A stretch of 64,000 nt of DNA from Achromobacter marplatensis (lineage in GTDB: Bacteria > Pseudomonadota > Gammaproteobacteria > Burkholderiales > Burkholderiaceae_B), in the NCBI RefSeq assembly GCF_002209535.1, contig NZ_NJIG01000004.1, forward strand, positions 480,668-544,667, in the 5' to 3' direction. The notes under the pieces are model-generated. The model saw only the letters and a program-made list of their open reading frames with translations. It was not told the DNA's origin and did no database searches. Shown piece after piece: positions 33,678 through 42,550 of this stretch. Each line of letters starts with the position of its first letter. Position 1 is the stretch's first letter. A program made the position numbers and the translations under genes.

Positions 33678-35453
33678 ATGTCCAAACTCCTCATTCCGCT
33701 CGTCATCGCCGCCCTGGCCGTGGGTTTCGCCTATTCGGGGTTGAACGATTTCTACCTGCTGATCCTGTTCAACATCGGGGTCTATTACATCGCCGCCACC
33801 GGCTTCAACATCCTGGTCGGCCAGACCGGGCAGAAGTCGCTGGGCCACGCCGGCCTGTTCGGCGTGGGCGCCTACACCGTGGCGCTGCTGACGGTGAACT
33901 ACCAGGTCAATCCGTGGCTGGCGCTGCTGTGCGCGGCGGGCGTGTCCGCCGTCTTCGGCGTGGCGATCGCCATCCCGGCGCTGAAGGTCAAAGGGCCCAG
34001 CCTGGCCATGGTCACCATCGCCTTCGGCCTGCTGATCGAAAAGATCGTGTCCGAATGGACGGACGTGTTCAAGGGCCAGGAAGGCTTCTACGGCATCACC
34101 GGCCTGACCTTCAACGGCGCCACGCTGGACAGCCGCCAGTGGGTGGTCGTGGTGGTGCTGGTGGGGCTGGCGTTGCATGCGATGACCTCGCTGTTGCTGA
34201 ACGGTCGCTTCGGCCGCGGCTTCGCTGCCGTGCGCACCTCTGAAATCGCCGCGGAAAGCGTGGGCATCAGCGTGTACCGCTTCAAGATCCTGGCGTTTGC
34301 AATCAGCGCCATCACCTGCGGCATCGCGGGCGGGCTGGTCGCGCAGCAGAACCAGTACATCAACTCGGACTTCGTCAATTTCAACCTGTCGGTGTTCTTC
34401 CTGGTGCTGGTGCTGTTCGGCGGCCGCACCCCGGTCGGCTCGTTCCTGGGCGCGGTGGTGCTGACCGTGCTGGACGCCATGCTGGCGCGCTGGCCCGAAG
34501 TGCAGCATTTCGCCTATGGCCTCATCCTGCTGTTTGCGCTGTACGCCATGCCGGAAGGACTGGCCGGTTTGCTGCGCCGCGTCTTGCCGCAGCGCGGCCA
34601 GCGCGACGCCCTGGCACGCAGCACGAACGCGGCCGAATGGACGCCCAAGCGCACCGCACCGCCCGCCAAGCCCGGCCAGGGCCGGGCCGCACCCGAGTTC
34701 CTGGAAGTGAAGGACCTGTACAAGGCCTTCGGCGGCGTGGTTCCCACCAACAAGGTGTCGTTCTCGCTGGCGCAAGGCTCGATCGTGTCGCTGATCGGGC
34801 CCAACGGCGCGGGCAAGACCACGACCCTGAACCTGTTGTCCGGGCTGGTTGCGCCGGACGCGGGCAGCATCCGGTTCAAGAACAAGCAGATGGTGGGCCT
34901 GTCGGCCAACGAGATCGCGGCCTCCGGCATCGGCCGCACGTTCCAGAACTTGAAGCTGTTCGACGGCCTGACCGCGCTTGAAAACGTGATGGTGGGATTC
35001 TATCGGGTGCAGAAGTCCGGCTTCTTCTCGAACCTGCTGGGGTTGCCGGCCAGCCTGGCCGAAGAACGGCGCATGCGCCAGGAGGCATTCGCCATCCTGA
35101 AGTTCTTCGACCTGGACCGCTACGCGGACGATGCCGCCAACAGCTTGCCCTACGGCTTGCAGCGCCGGCTGGAGATCGCCCGCGCGGTGGCTGCCATGCC
35201 CGACCTGCTGCTGCTGGACGAACCCGCGGCGGGCCTGAACCCGGCCGAGACCGACCAGCTGACCGATCTGATCGTCAAGCTCAAGGGCATGGGCCTGACC
35301 ATTCTGCTGATCGAACACCACATGGATCTGGTGATGGCCATTTCGGACCACATCGTCGTGCTGGACTATGGCGTGAAGATCGCCTCCGGCCTGCCGAACC
35401 ACATCCAGGAGAACCCGAAAGTGATCGAAGCCTACCTGGGCGCGCCCGCATAG
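33678..35453 (+). CDS. LivM-LivG fusion: ABC permease plus ATPase in one chain
   Basis: A 591-residue fusion. Residues 1-320 are a LivM permease (ILVGQTGQKSLGHAGLFGVGAY near 50). A linker (about 320-345) leads to a LivG ATPase (about 345-591) with Walker A GPNGAGKTT near 374, Q-loop GRTFQNLKLF, signature SLPYGLQRRLEIAR and Walker B LLLDEPAAGLNP. ATG 33678 is used; the open frame from 33570 is a shadow of livH. Fusion fixes a 1:1 permease-to-ATPase ratio on one side of the transporter. Confidence 0.88.
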   Translation: MSKLLIPLVIAALAVGFAYSGLNDFYLLILFNIGVYYIAATGFNILVGQTGQKSLGHAGLFGVGAYTVALLTVNYQVNPWLALLCAAGVSAVFGVAIAIPALKVKGPSLAMVTIAFGLLIEKIVSEWTDVFKGQEGFYGITGLTFNGATLDSRQWVVVVVLVGLALHAMTSLLLNGRFGRGFAAVRTSEIAAESVGISVYRFKILAFAISAITCGIAGGLVAQQNQYINSDFVNFNLSVFFLVLVLFGGRTPVGSFLGAVVLTVLDAMLARWPEVQHFAYGLILLFALYAMPEGLAGLLRRVLPQRGQRDALARSTNAAEWTPKRTAPPAKPGQGRAAPEFLEVKDLYKAFGGVVPTNKVSFSLAQGSIVSLIGPNGAGKTTTLNLLSGLVAPDAGSIRFKNKQMVGLSANEIAASGIGRTFQNLKLFDGLTALENVMVGFYRVQKSGFFSNLLGLPASLAEERRMRQEAFAILKFFDLDRYADDAANSLPYGLQRRLEIARAVAAMPDLLLLDEPAAGLNPAETDQLTDLIVKLKGMGLTILLIEHHMDLVMAISDHIVVLDYGVKIASGLPNHIQENPKVIEAYLGAPA

Positions 35454-35462
35454 GAGACCACC

Positions 35463-36185
35463 ATGAGCCGATTACTGGATATCAAAGACCTGGCGGTCAG
35501 CTACGGCGCCGTCAACGCATTGAAGCGGGTGTCGCTGCATGTGGACACGAACGAGATCGTGACCATCATCGGCGGCAACGGCGCGGGCAAGAGCACGATG
35601 ATGCGCGCGCTGTCGGGCATCGAGAAGTCCACGGGGTCCATCGCGTTCGCCGGGCAGGACCTGGGTGGCGTCAGTGCGCACAAGCGCGTGGGGCTGGGCA
35701 TCGCCCACGTGCCGGAAGGCCGCCAGGTGTTCCCGGATCAGACCGTGTTCGACAACCTGATGCTGGGCGCCTTCCTGCGCACGGAGCCGCCCTCGGAACT
35801 GGCCGCCGAGATCGAGCGCTGCTTTGCCATGTTCCCGCGCCTGAAAGAGCGCCGGGACCAGTACGCGGGCACCCTGTCGGGCGGTGAGCAGCAGATGCTG
35901 GCCATCTGCCGCGCGCTGATGAGCAAGCCGCGCATCCTGATGCTGGACGAGCCGTCCCTGGGCCTGGCGCCGCTGATCGTGGCCGAGATATTCAAGATCA
36001 TCAAGTCGCTGAAGGAACGCGGCATGACGATCCTGCTGGTCGAGCAGATGGCCAATCAGGCGCTGGCGATATCGGACCGCGCCTATGTGCTGGAGGTGGG
36101 CTCCATCGTGATGGAGGGCACCGGCCAGGAATTGTTGGCCAGCGAGCGCGTGCGCGAGGCCTATCTGGGAAAACACAAGAGCTGA
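35463..36185 (+). CDS. Branched-chain amino-acid type ABC ATPase LivF-like
   Basis: A 240-residue ATPase with Walker A GGNGAGKSTMMR near residue 37, the LivF-type PEGRQVFPDQTVFDNLMLG, signature LSGGEQQMLAICRAL and Walker B ILMLDEPSLGL. It follows the LivM-LivG fusion by nine bases (AGGAG in the gap) and completes the importer. Confidence 0.9.
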   Translation: MSRLLDIKDLAVSYGAVNALKRVSLHVDTNEIVTIIGGNGAGKSTMMRALSGIEKSTGSIAFAGQDLGGVSAHKRVGLGIAHVPEGRQVFPDQTVFDNLMLGAFLRTEPPSELAAEIERCFAMFPRLKERRDQYAGTLSGGEQQMLAICRALMSKPRILMLDEPSLGLAPLIVAEIFKIIKSLKERGMTILLVEQMANQALAISDRAYVLEVGSIVMEGTGQELLASERVREAYLGKHKS

Positions 36186-36195
36186 CGAGGCAATC

Positions 36196-37386
36196 ATGTC
36201 ATCCAAACCATTGAGCGGGATCCGTGTGCTGGAGTTGGGCCAGCTGATCGCCGGGCCGTTCGCCGCCAAGATGCTGGGCGAATTCGGCGCCGAGGTGATC
36301 AAGATCGAGCCGCCCGGCAAGGGCGACCCCTTGCGCAACTGGCGCCTGATCCACGAGGGTACCTCCGTCTGGTGGCAGGTGCAGTCGCGCAACAAGAAAT
36401 CGGTCAGCCTGGACCTGCGCCAGCCCGAGGCGCAGGACCTGATCCGCGCCCTGGTCAAGGACATCGACGTCGTGGTCGAGAACTTCAAGCCGGGCACGAT
36501 GGAAGGCTGGGGCCTGGGCTGGGAAGACCTGCGCGCCATCAATCCGCGGCTGGTGATGCTGCGCGTGTCCGGTTATGGCCAGACGGGCCCGTACCGCGAC
36601 CTGCCCGGCTTCGGCGCCATCGGCGAAGCCATGGGCGGCCTGCGCCACCTGAGCGGCGAGCCGGACCGCACCCCCGTGCGCGTGGGCATTTCCATCGGTG
36701 ATTCGCTGTCCGCGCTGCATGGCGTGATCGGCATCCTGCTGGCGCTGCGTGCGCGCGACCAGAACGGCCAGGGCCAGATGATCGACGTGGCGCTGTATGA
36801 ATCCGTCTTCAACATGATGGAGAGCCTGTTGCCGGAATACGCCGTGTTCGGCGAAGTGCGCCAACCGGCGGGCAGCAGCCTGCCAGGCATCGCGCCCAGC
36901 AATGCGTACCGCTGCCAGGACAACAAGTACGTGCTGGTGGCCGGCAACGGCGACAGCATCTTCAAGCGCCTGATGGGCGTGATCGGCCGCCCGGACCTGG
37001 CCGATGCGCCGGAACTGGCCAACAACGCCGGCCGCGTGAAGCACGTGGTGATGCTGGACGACGCCATTTCGCAATGGACGGGCCAGCACCCGCTGGACGA
37101 GGTTCTCGCCCGCCTGAACGAAGGGCAGATTCCGGCCGGCAAGATCTACGACGTGGCCGATATCGCCACCGATCCGCACTACCAGGCGCGCGGCATGATC
37201 CTGGACGGCGCGCTGCCCGATGGCACGCCGATCAAGCTGCCGGGCATCGTGCCCAAGCTGTCGGAGACGCCGGGCGAGGTGCGCAGCGCCGCGCCCGCTC
37301 TGGGCCAGGACACGGACGACGTGCTGGCCGGCCTGGGCATCGACGAGGGCAAGCGCGCCGACTGGCGCGCGCGCGGCATCATCTGA
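36196..37386 (+). CDS. Class III CoA-transferase (CaiB/BaiF family)
   Basis: A 396-residue formyl-CoA-transferase-type enzyme. It begins LSGIRVLELGQLIAGPFAAKMLGEFGAEVIKIE, and SIGDSLSALHGVIGILLAL near residue 170 holds the conserved Asp that forms the acyl anhydride. It moves CoA between carboxylic acids. It lies 10 bases after livF and 11 before the lyase gene, so the likely order is import, CoA activation, then C-C cleavage. Confidence 0.85.
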   Translation: MSSKPLSGIRVLELGQLIAGPFAAKMLGEFGAEVIKIEPPGKGDPLRNWRLIHEGTSVWWQVQSRNKKSVSLDLRQPEAQDLIRALVKDIDVVVENFKPGTMEGWGLGWEDLRAINPRLVMLRVSGYGQTGPYRDLPGFGAIGEAMGGLRHLSGEPDRTPVRVGISIGDSLSALHGVIGILLALRARDQNGQGQMIDVALYESVFNMMESLLPEYAVFGEVRQPAGSSLPGIAPSNAYRCQDNKYVLVAGNGDSIFKRLMGVIGRPDLADAPELANNAGRVKHVVMLDDAISQWTGQHPLDEVLARLNEGQIPAGKIYDVADIATDPHYQARGMILDGALPDGTPIKLPGIVPKLSETPGEVRSAAPALGQDTDDVLAGLGIDEGKRADWRARGII

Positions 37387-37397
37387 AAAGGACAGCC

Positions 37398-38339
37398 ATG
37401 AACGAACCGAGCGCAACCCGCAAGAAGCTGTACATCCAGGACGTGGCGCCCCGGGACGGCTTCCAGAACGAAAAGCAGTTCATCGAGACGCAGGACAAGA
37501 TCGACTTCATCAACGCGTTGTCCCAAAGCGGATTCGCCAAGATCGAGGCCACGTCCTTCACCTCGCCCAAGGCCATTCCGGCACTGCGCGACGCCGAAGC
37601 CGTGATGCACCAGATCGAACGCAATCCGGACGTGGTCTACACGGTGCTGGTGCCCAACGTGCGCGGCGCGCAACGGGCGCTGGAGTGCGACGTGGACGAG
37701 GTCAACCTGGTGATGTCGGTGAGCGAGACCCACAACCGCGCCAACCTGCGCATGACGCGCGAGCAGTCGTTCGAGCAGCTGAGCGACGTGGTCAGCGCGG
37801 TGCGCGGCAGCCGCGTCGCGGTCAACGTGTCGCTGTCGACGGTTTTCGGCTGCCCGATGGAAGGCGACATCAACGCCTTCGACGTGCTGGAACTGGTGGG
37901 GCGCTTCGCCGCGCTGGGCGTGGATGGCATCACCCTGTGCGACACGACCGGCATGGCCTATCCCACGCAGGTGGGCAAGATCAGCCGCGAGGTCCGCCGG
38001 CTGTTTCCGGATCTGACCACGACCCTGCACTTTCACAACACGCGCGGCATGGCGCTGGCCAACACGCTGGCGGCGCTGGAGGCGGGCATCGACCGCTTCG
38101 ACGCGTCGCTGGGCGGACTGGGCGGATGCCCGTATGCGCCGGGCGCCAGCGGCAACGTCTGCACGGAAGAACTGGTGCACATGCTGGAACTGATGGGCTA
38201 CGACACGGGCGTGGACCTGACCCGAATTTTGGGCATCGCGGCGACCTTGCCCGCGCTGGTCGGGCACGACATCCCCAGCCAGATCCTGAAGGCGGGGCCG
38301 CGCCTGACGCTGCATCCGGCGCCCGACTTCGGCGGGTAG
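37398..38339 (+). CDS. Hydroxymethylglutaryl-CoA lyase family enzyme
   Basis: A 313-residue TIM-barrel lyase. The N-terminal VAPRDGFQNEKQFI supplies metal-binding and catalytic Arg/Asp residues. TLHFHNTRGMALANTL is near residue 210, and the family signature GGLGGCPYAPGASGNVCTEE is near 236 with the catalytic Cys. ATG 37398 follows AAAGGAC; the upstream extension is a shadow of the CoA-transferase gene. It should split a 3-hydroxy-3-methyl dicarboxyl-CoA such as HMG-CoA into acetyl-CoA and a keto acid; relatives use citramalyl-like substrates. Confidence 0.83.
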   Translation: MNEPSATRKKLYIQDVAPRDGFQNEKQFIETQDKIDFINALSQSGFAKIEATSFTSPKAIPALRDAEAVMHQIERNPDVVYTVLVPNVRGAQRALECDVDEVNLVMSVSETHNRANLRMTREQSFEQLSDVVSAVRGSRVAVNVSLSTVFGCPMEGDINAFDVLELVGRFAALGVDGITLCDTTGMAYPTQVGKISREVRRLFPDLTTTLHFHNTRGMALANTLAALEAGIDRFDASLGGLGGCPYAPGASGNVCTEELVHMLELMGYDTGVDLTRILGIAATLPALVGHDIPSQILKAGPRLTLHPAPDFGG

Positions 38340-38400
38340 CCCCGGCGGGGCGGCGGTGTGCTAAGTTGCCGGGAATGCCGCCCGGCCCGGAGAGCCCGCC

Positions 38401-39186
38401 ATGCTGAAATTCGCCGCCAACCTGTCGATGATGTACCCGGAACATGCGTTCCTGGACCGCTACGCCGCAGCAGCGGCGGATGGTTTTCTGGGCGTGGAAT
38501 GCATGTTCCCGTATGAAGCGCCCGCGGCCTTCGTGCGGGAACGCATGGATGCGGCCGGGGTGTCGCAAGTGCTGTTCAACGCGCCGCCCGGCGTGGTCAG
38601 CCAGGGCGAACGCGGGCTGGCCGCCTTGCCCGGCCGGCAAGCGGAGTTCCAGGCCGGGATCGAACAGGCGCTGTCCTACGCGACGGCGTTGTCCTGCTCG
38701 AATGTCCACGTGATGGCGGGCCTGGCGCCAGCCGACGTGCCGCGCGAGGCCCTGCTGGATTGCTACCGCGAGAACCTGGACTGGGCCGCGCGCCAGGCCC
38801 GTTCGGCCGGCGTCACGGTGCTGATCGAACCCATCAATACGCGCGACATCCCCGGCTATATCCTCAACCGCCAAGACGACGCGCATGCGGTCGTGCAGGC
38901 CGTCAACGCGCCCAATCTGAAGGTGCAGATGGACCTGTACCATTGCCAGATCGTCGAAGGCGACGTCACAGCCAAACTACGGGAATACTTGCCGACCGGA
39001 CGCGTGGGGCACCTGCAGATCGCCGGCGTGCCGTTGCGCCACGAGCCGGATCGCGGCGAGCTGGATTATGGCTGGGTGTTCGGCGTGTTGCGCGAACTGG
39101 ACTATCGGGGATGGATCGGCTGCGAATACCGGCCGGCAGGCGACACCTCCGCCGGCCTGCGCTGGCTGTCCCACGCCCGTGGCTGA
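38401..39186 (+). CDS. Hydroxypyruvate isomerase family TIM-barrel protein (Hyi/OtnI-like)
   Basis: A 261-residue xylose-isomerase-like barrel. It begins [24 protein letters not shown]. The metal ligands are in [16 protein letters not shown] near residue 141 and [19 protein letters not shown] near 240, the usual two Glu positions. Relatives isomerise hydroxypyruvate or 2-oxo-tetronate. The latter would complete the ltnD-otnK pathway at the start of the window, but the distance makes this speculative. A Bug receptor gene follows by 28 bases. Confidence 0.75.
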   Translation: MLKFAANLSMMYPEHAFLDRYAAAAADGFLGVECMFPYEAPAAFVRERMDAAGVSQVLFNAPPGVVSQGERGLAALPGRQAEFQAGIEQALSYATALSCSNVHVMAGLAPADVPREALLDCYRENLDWAARQARSAGVTVLIEPINTRDIPGYILNRQDDAHAVVQAVNAPNLKVQMDLYHCQIVEGDVTAKLREYLPTGRVGHLQIAGVPLRHEPDRGELDYGWVFGVLRELDYRGWIGCEYRPAGDTSAGLRWLSHARG

Positions 39187-39214
39187 TGGCCGCGACTATT
39201 TCAGGAGACAGGTC

Positions 39215-40195
39215 ATGACTACAAGCACCATCCGCCGGGCGTTGCTGGCGGCGGCGCTGTCAGCCGCCGCTGCGTTTTCCGCCAGCGCGCCCGCCGCGGA
39301 ATATCCGGACCACCCGATCCGCTGGCTGGTGCCGTTCAGCCCCGGCGGCGGCAGCGACCTGGCTACCCGCATCGTCGCCAAGCACGTGGGCGCCACGCTG
39401 GGCCAGACGGTGGTGGTTGAAAACCGCCCCGGCGCCGCCACTATCGTCGCCGCGCAGGAAACGGCCCGCGCCGCGCCGGACGGCTATACGCTCATGACGG
39501 CAGGCATGAGCACCCTGGCGCTGAACCCGTCGTTGTACAAGAACCTGCCTTACGATCCGTTCCGCAATCTGTCGATGGTGTCCACGCTGGTGAACCTGCC
39601 CATTGTCCTGGTGGCCTCGCCGGCATCCGACCTGACCACCATGACCGACGTCTTGATGTATCTGCGCAGCGGCAAGCAGGCCAGCTACGCCTCGCTGGGC
39701 GTGGGCAGTCCGCACCATCTGGCCATGGAACTGTTCCTGCAGACATTCGGCGGGCAGGCCACGGCCATCCCGTATAAGGGCACGCCGCCCGCTTTGCAGG
39801 ACGTGGCGTCGGGGGTCGTGCCCCTGATGATGGCCGACCTGGCCGCCGCGCGGCCGTTGATCCAGGCGGGCAAGCTGCGCGCCATCGCCGTGCCGGCCGT
39901 GCAACGTTCGGCGTTGCTGCCCGACGTGCCGACCTTCGGAGAGGCCGGCGCCTATCCCCTGGAAGCCGCGGCCTGGCAAGGCGTGGTGGCCCCGGCTCGC
40001 ACGCCCAAGCCTATCGTGGAAAAAATCAGCCGCGCCATCGTGGCGGCACTGCAGTCGCCGGAGGTGGTCAAGCAATTGATGTTGCAAGGCATGGAACCCG
40101 CCGGCAGCACGCCGGATGCGTTCTTCACCTATGCGCGTGACGAACGCGACCGCTGGGGCGCGGTGATCCGCCACAAGGGCATATCGGCCGACTGA
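39215..40195 (+). CDS. Bug/TctC-type tripartite tricarboxylate receptor
   Basis: A 326-residue periplasmic binding protein with an Ala-rich signal peptide (cleavage near ASAPAAEYP). The Bug hallmarks are YPDHPIRWLVPFSPGGGSDLATR and VVVENRPGAATIVAAQ. SD AGGAGA precedes ATG 39215. Bug receptors are strongly expanded in Bordetella and Achromobacter and usually bind carboxylic acids or small amides. No TctAB membrane genes lie nearby. Confidence 0.85.
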   Translation: MTTSTIRRALLAAALSAAAAFSASAPAAEYPDHPIRWLVPFSPGGGSDLATRIVAKHVGATLGQTVVVENRPGAATIVAAQETARAAPDGYTLMTAGMSTLALNPSLYKNLPYDPFRNLSMVSTLVNLPIVLVASPASDLTTMTDVLMYLRSGKQASYASLGVGSPHHLAMELFLQTFGGQATAIPYKGTPPALQDVASGVVPLMMADLAAARPLIQAGKLRAIAVPAVQRSALLPDVPTFGEAGAYPLEAAAWQGVVAPARTPKPIVEKISRAIVAALQSPEVVKQLMLQGMEPAGSTPDAFFTYARDERDRWGAVIRHKGISAD

Positions 40196-40207
40196 AGGCG
40201 CATGCCC

Positions 40208-41113
40208 TTAGTCGGGCGCCGGCACCTGGGCCTTGCGGCTGCGTTGCGCCGTGGCCGCGCAACCGGCCGACGCCAGGATGATCCCGCAGATAGCCAGCCA
40301 TTGCGTCAGGGTCAGGTGTTCGTTCAGCACGATCACGCCGGCCAGCGCGCCCATCGCGGGCTCCATGCTGAGCAGCACGCCGAAGGTCTTTTGCGGCAAT
40401 CGCCGCAGCGCCACCATTTCCAGCGAATACGGCAAGGCGCTGGACAGGATGCCAACTCCGATGCCGGCCAGGATCAGCTTGGGGTCCAGCAGGGCCATGC
40501 CCGCATGGGCCGCGCCCACGGGCAGCGCCACCATCGTGGCCGCCAGCAGGCCCAGCGACGTCGCCTGGCCGCCGTGCACGTTGCCGGCCATCTTGCCGAA
40601 GATGATGTAGAGCGCCCAGCAGACCGCGGCAGCCAGCGCGTAGGCGATGCCCGTCGGGTCCAGGTCATGGATGGATTGGCCGGTGGGGATCAGCAGCACG
40701 AGTCCGGCCAGCGCACAAGCGATCCAGACGAAGTCGATCGCGCGCCGTGACAGCACCACGGCCAAGGTCAGCGGCCCGGTGAATTCGATGGCGATCGCCA
40801 CGCCCAACGGCAGCGTGCGCAGCGCCATGTAGAACAGCAGGTTCATGCACGCCAGCGTGACGCCGTACAGGGCGATCTTGGCCGCGTTCTTTTTGGTCAG
40901 CGGAAACCGCCACGGCCGCCAGAACGCGATCAGGATGATGGCGCCGATGACGATGCGGTAGGCGGTCGTGCCTTGCGCGCCCACTTCGGGAAACAGCGAC
41001 TTGGCGAACGAGGTGCCGATACACAGCGAGGCCATGGCGCCGATCAGCGACAGGGTGGGAAGCAGGGTGGAGGCCGAGGCGTTCTGCCCGGTGTTCAAGG
41101 TGGCGGCGGTCAT
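40208..41113 (-). CDS. EamA/DMT-family exporter, RhtA-like
   Basis: A 301-residue inner-membrane protein with ten hydrophobic segments in two EamA repeats. ALRTLPLGVAIAIEFTGPLTLAV and SSALPYSLEMVALRRLP match RhtA-type threonine/homoserine exporters. It is convergent with the Bug gene (12-base gap). A LysE-type exporter lies just upstream on the same strand, making an amino-acid efflux neighbourhood. Confidence 0.8.
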   Translation of the reverse strand: MTAATLNTGQNASASTLLPTLSLIGAMASLCIGTSFAKSLFPEVGAQGTTAYRIVIGAIILIAFWRPWRFPLTKKNAAKIALYGVTLACMNLLFYMALRTLPLGVAIAIEFTGPLTLAVVLSRRAIDFVWIACALAGLVLLIPTGQSIHDLDPTGIAYALAAAVCWALYIIFGKMAGNVHGGQATSLGLLAATMVALPVGAAHAGMALLDPKLILAGIGVGILSSALPYSLEMVALRRLPQKTFGVLLSMEPAMGALAGVIVLNEHLTLTQWLAICGIILASAGCAATAQRSRKAQVPAPD

Positions 41114-41178
41114 GGTGGCGAGGTGAAGCTCAAAGCGTTGGGGCGGTGCGCAAGATCAAAAAAGGCCTTGTCCAGCCA

Positions 41179-41823
41179 TCACAGGCCAGGATTCACGGCG
41201 GTGGAGTAAAGCACGTACAGGGCCAGGCCGACCATGATGGCGCCCAGCAGGCCTTGCTGCATCCGCAGGAACCACGGATTGCGCCCGACCCAGCCGCGGA
41301 TGCGCGACGCGCCGAACGCGAAGCAGCTGCCATAGGGCAGGCTCAGCACCTTCATCGTGATGCCCAGCACCAGCATCTGGACCCACACGGGCCCGTTGTC
41401 CGGCGTGGTGAACTGAGGCAGGAAGGCGATCATGAACAGCAGCACCTTCGGGTTCAGCAGATTCGTCATGAAGCCCTGCCAGAAGGCGTCGCGGGCGTCG
41501 CCCGGCCGGGCGCTCAGCGACACCTCGGCCGATTGCGCGCAGCGGATGATCGCCTTGATGCCCAGGTAACCCAGGTACAGACCGCCCGCCGCCTTGATGC
41601 CCACGAACAGCGCCGGGAAGGCCCGCAGCACGGAGGCCAGGCCCAGCACCACGGCCGGCACCTGGATGAAGCCGGCCGCCACATTGCCCAGCACGCTATG
41701 GAAGGCGGGGCGGAACCCCTGCGTCATGCCGCGGGACAGCGTCAGCGCCATGTCGGGGCCGGGCGTGAGCTTGAGCGCCGCATCGGCGGCAAGGAAAAGC
41801 AGGAAAAGCTGGAGTGAGGGCAT
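41179..41823 (-). CDS. LysE/RhtB-family amino-acid exporter
   Basis: A 214-residue inner-membrane protein with about six hydrophobic segments. The family features are LKLTPGPDMALTLSRGMTQGFRP near the N-terminus and the GGLYLGYLGIKAI helix. It is divergent from the Lrp-type regulator at 42016, the standard arrangement in which Lrp senses an amino acid and activates its exporter. Confidence 0.85.
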   Translation of the reverse strand: MPSLQLFLLFLAADAALKLTPGPDMALTLSRGMTQGFRPAFHSVLGNVAAGFIQVPAVVLGLASVLRAFPALFVGIKAAGGLYLGYLGIKAIIRCAQSAEVSLSARPGDARDAFWQGFMTNLLNPKVLLFMIAFLPQFTTPDNGPVWVQMLVLGITMKVLSLPYGSCFAFGASRIRGWVGRNPWFLRMQQGLLGAIMVGLALYVLYSTAVNPGL

Positions 41824-41895
41824 TGCGGGATACGGCTGGAAATCCCGCGCGGCGGGGGGCAGGCTCCCAGTGTAAGCAAGCCGCCTGAATATTTC

Positions 41896-41926
41896 CTGCG
41901 TCCGCAGGGGCGGAAATGAAGTTTCC
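41896..41926. promoter_or_regulatory. Clustered inverted repeats between lysE-type and lrp-type genes
   Basis: CTGCG-TC-CGCAG (41896-41907) and GGAAA-TGAAG-TTTCC (41912-41926) are perfect short dyads in the 192-base divergent gap. Lrp-family proteins bind several weak dyads in a row, so this is a plausible operator region. Confidence 0.4.
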
Positions 41927-42015
41927 CGTCGAAATGGGGCCGGATTCCGTCGCGGGCAGGATTAGAATCTGGCGGGTAGCCCTATCCGCCCAGATACCAC
42001 GCGTTCCGAGCCCCC

Positions 42016-42486
42016 ATGGAACTAGACGATTTTGACTTTCAGATCCTGCAAAGCCTGCAGGAAGACAACCAGCGCACCAGCCAGGACGTCGCCGCACGCG
42101 TGAACCTGTCGCCCGTGTCATGCCTGCGCCGCATGAAGCGCCTGCGCGAAGCCGGCGTGGTCACGGCCGACGTGTCGGTGGTGGATCCCGCCGCCGTGGG
42201 GCGGGGGATCATGATGGTGGTGCTGGTGTCGCTGGAAAGCGAGCGCGCCGACAAGCTGGACCAGTTCAAGCGCGCGATGTCGGGCGCACCCGAGATCATG
42301 CAGTGCCTGTCAGTCACGGGCGAGGTCGATTTCGTGCTGACCCTGACCATGTCCGACATGGCCGAATACGAGGTCTTCGCCCAGCGCCACTTCTGGGGCA
42401 ACCCCAACGTCAAGCGGTTCTCCACCCTGGTGGTCATGAACCGGGTGAAGCACGGGCTGACGGTGCCGATGCCTACATCGGCTTGA
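42016..42486 (+). CDS. Lrp/AsnC-family transcriptional regulator
   Basis: A 156-residue regulator. The N-terminal HTH is at residues 5-50 (DFQILQSLQEDNQRTSQDVAARVNLSP marks its beginning, residues 5-31). The RAM ligand domain spans about 70-150 with VTGEVDFVLTLTMSDMAEYE. It is divergent from the LysE-type exporter and probably its activator. Its 3' end overlaps by 14 bases the ancestral 3' end of the convergent Bug gene. Confidence 0.87.
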   Translation: MELDDFDFQILQSLQEDNQRTSQDVAARVNLSPVSCLRRMKRLREAGVVTADVSVVDPAAVGRGIMMVVLVSLESERADKLDQFKRAMSGAPEIMQCLSVTGEVDFVLTLTMSDMAEYEVFAQRHFWGNPNVKRFSTLVVMNRVKHGLTVPMPTSA

Positions 42487-42550
42487 GCCCCAGCGCGTCG
42501 ATCATCTGCCGGTACTTGGCGACCTGCGCCACCGCGTAGGCGTCGGCATC
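42473..42550 (-). pseudogene. Orphaned C-terminal tail of the Bug receptor
   Basis: This is in-frame continuation beyond the amber codon of the receptor gene at 42551-43462. The 25 codons encode a Tyr/Lys-rich amphipathic helix ending GLKPM and then a TAG. It cannot be translated unless the amber is read through or is a sequence error. It overlaps the lrp-type gene end on the other strand. Confidence 0.6.

Noticed and set aside
33039..35402. Long minus-strand open frame (787 codons) opposite the Liv importer genes
   Set aside because: It is a composition shadow of a GC-rich plus-strand gene: low-complexity His/Gln/Arg-rich product, no recognisable domain. The sense frames are clear LivH and LivM-LivG.
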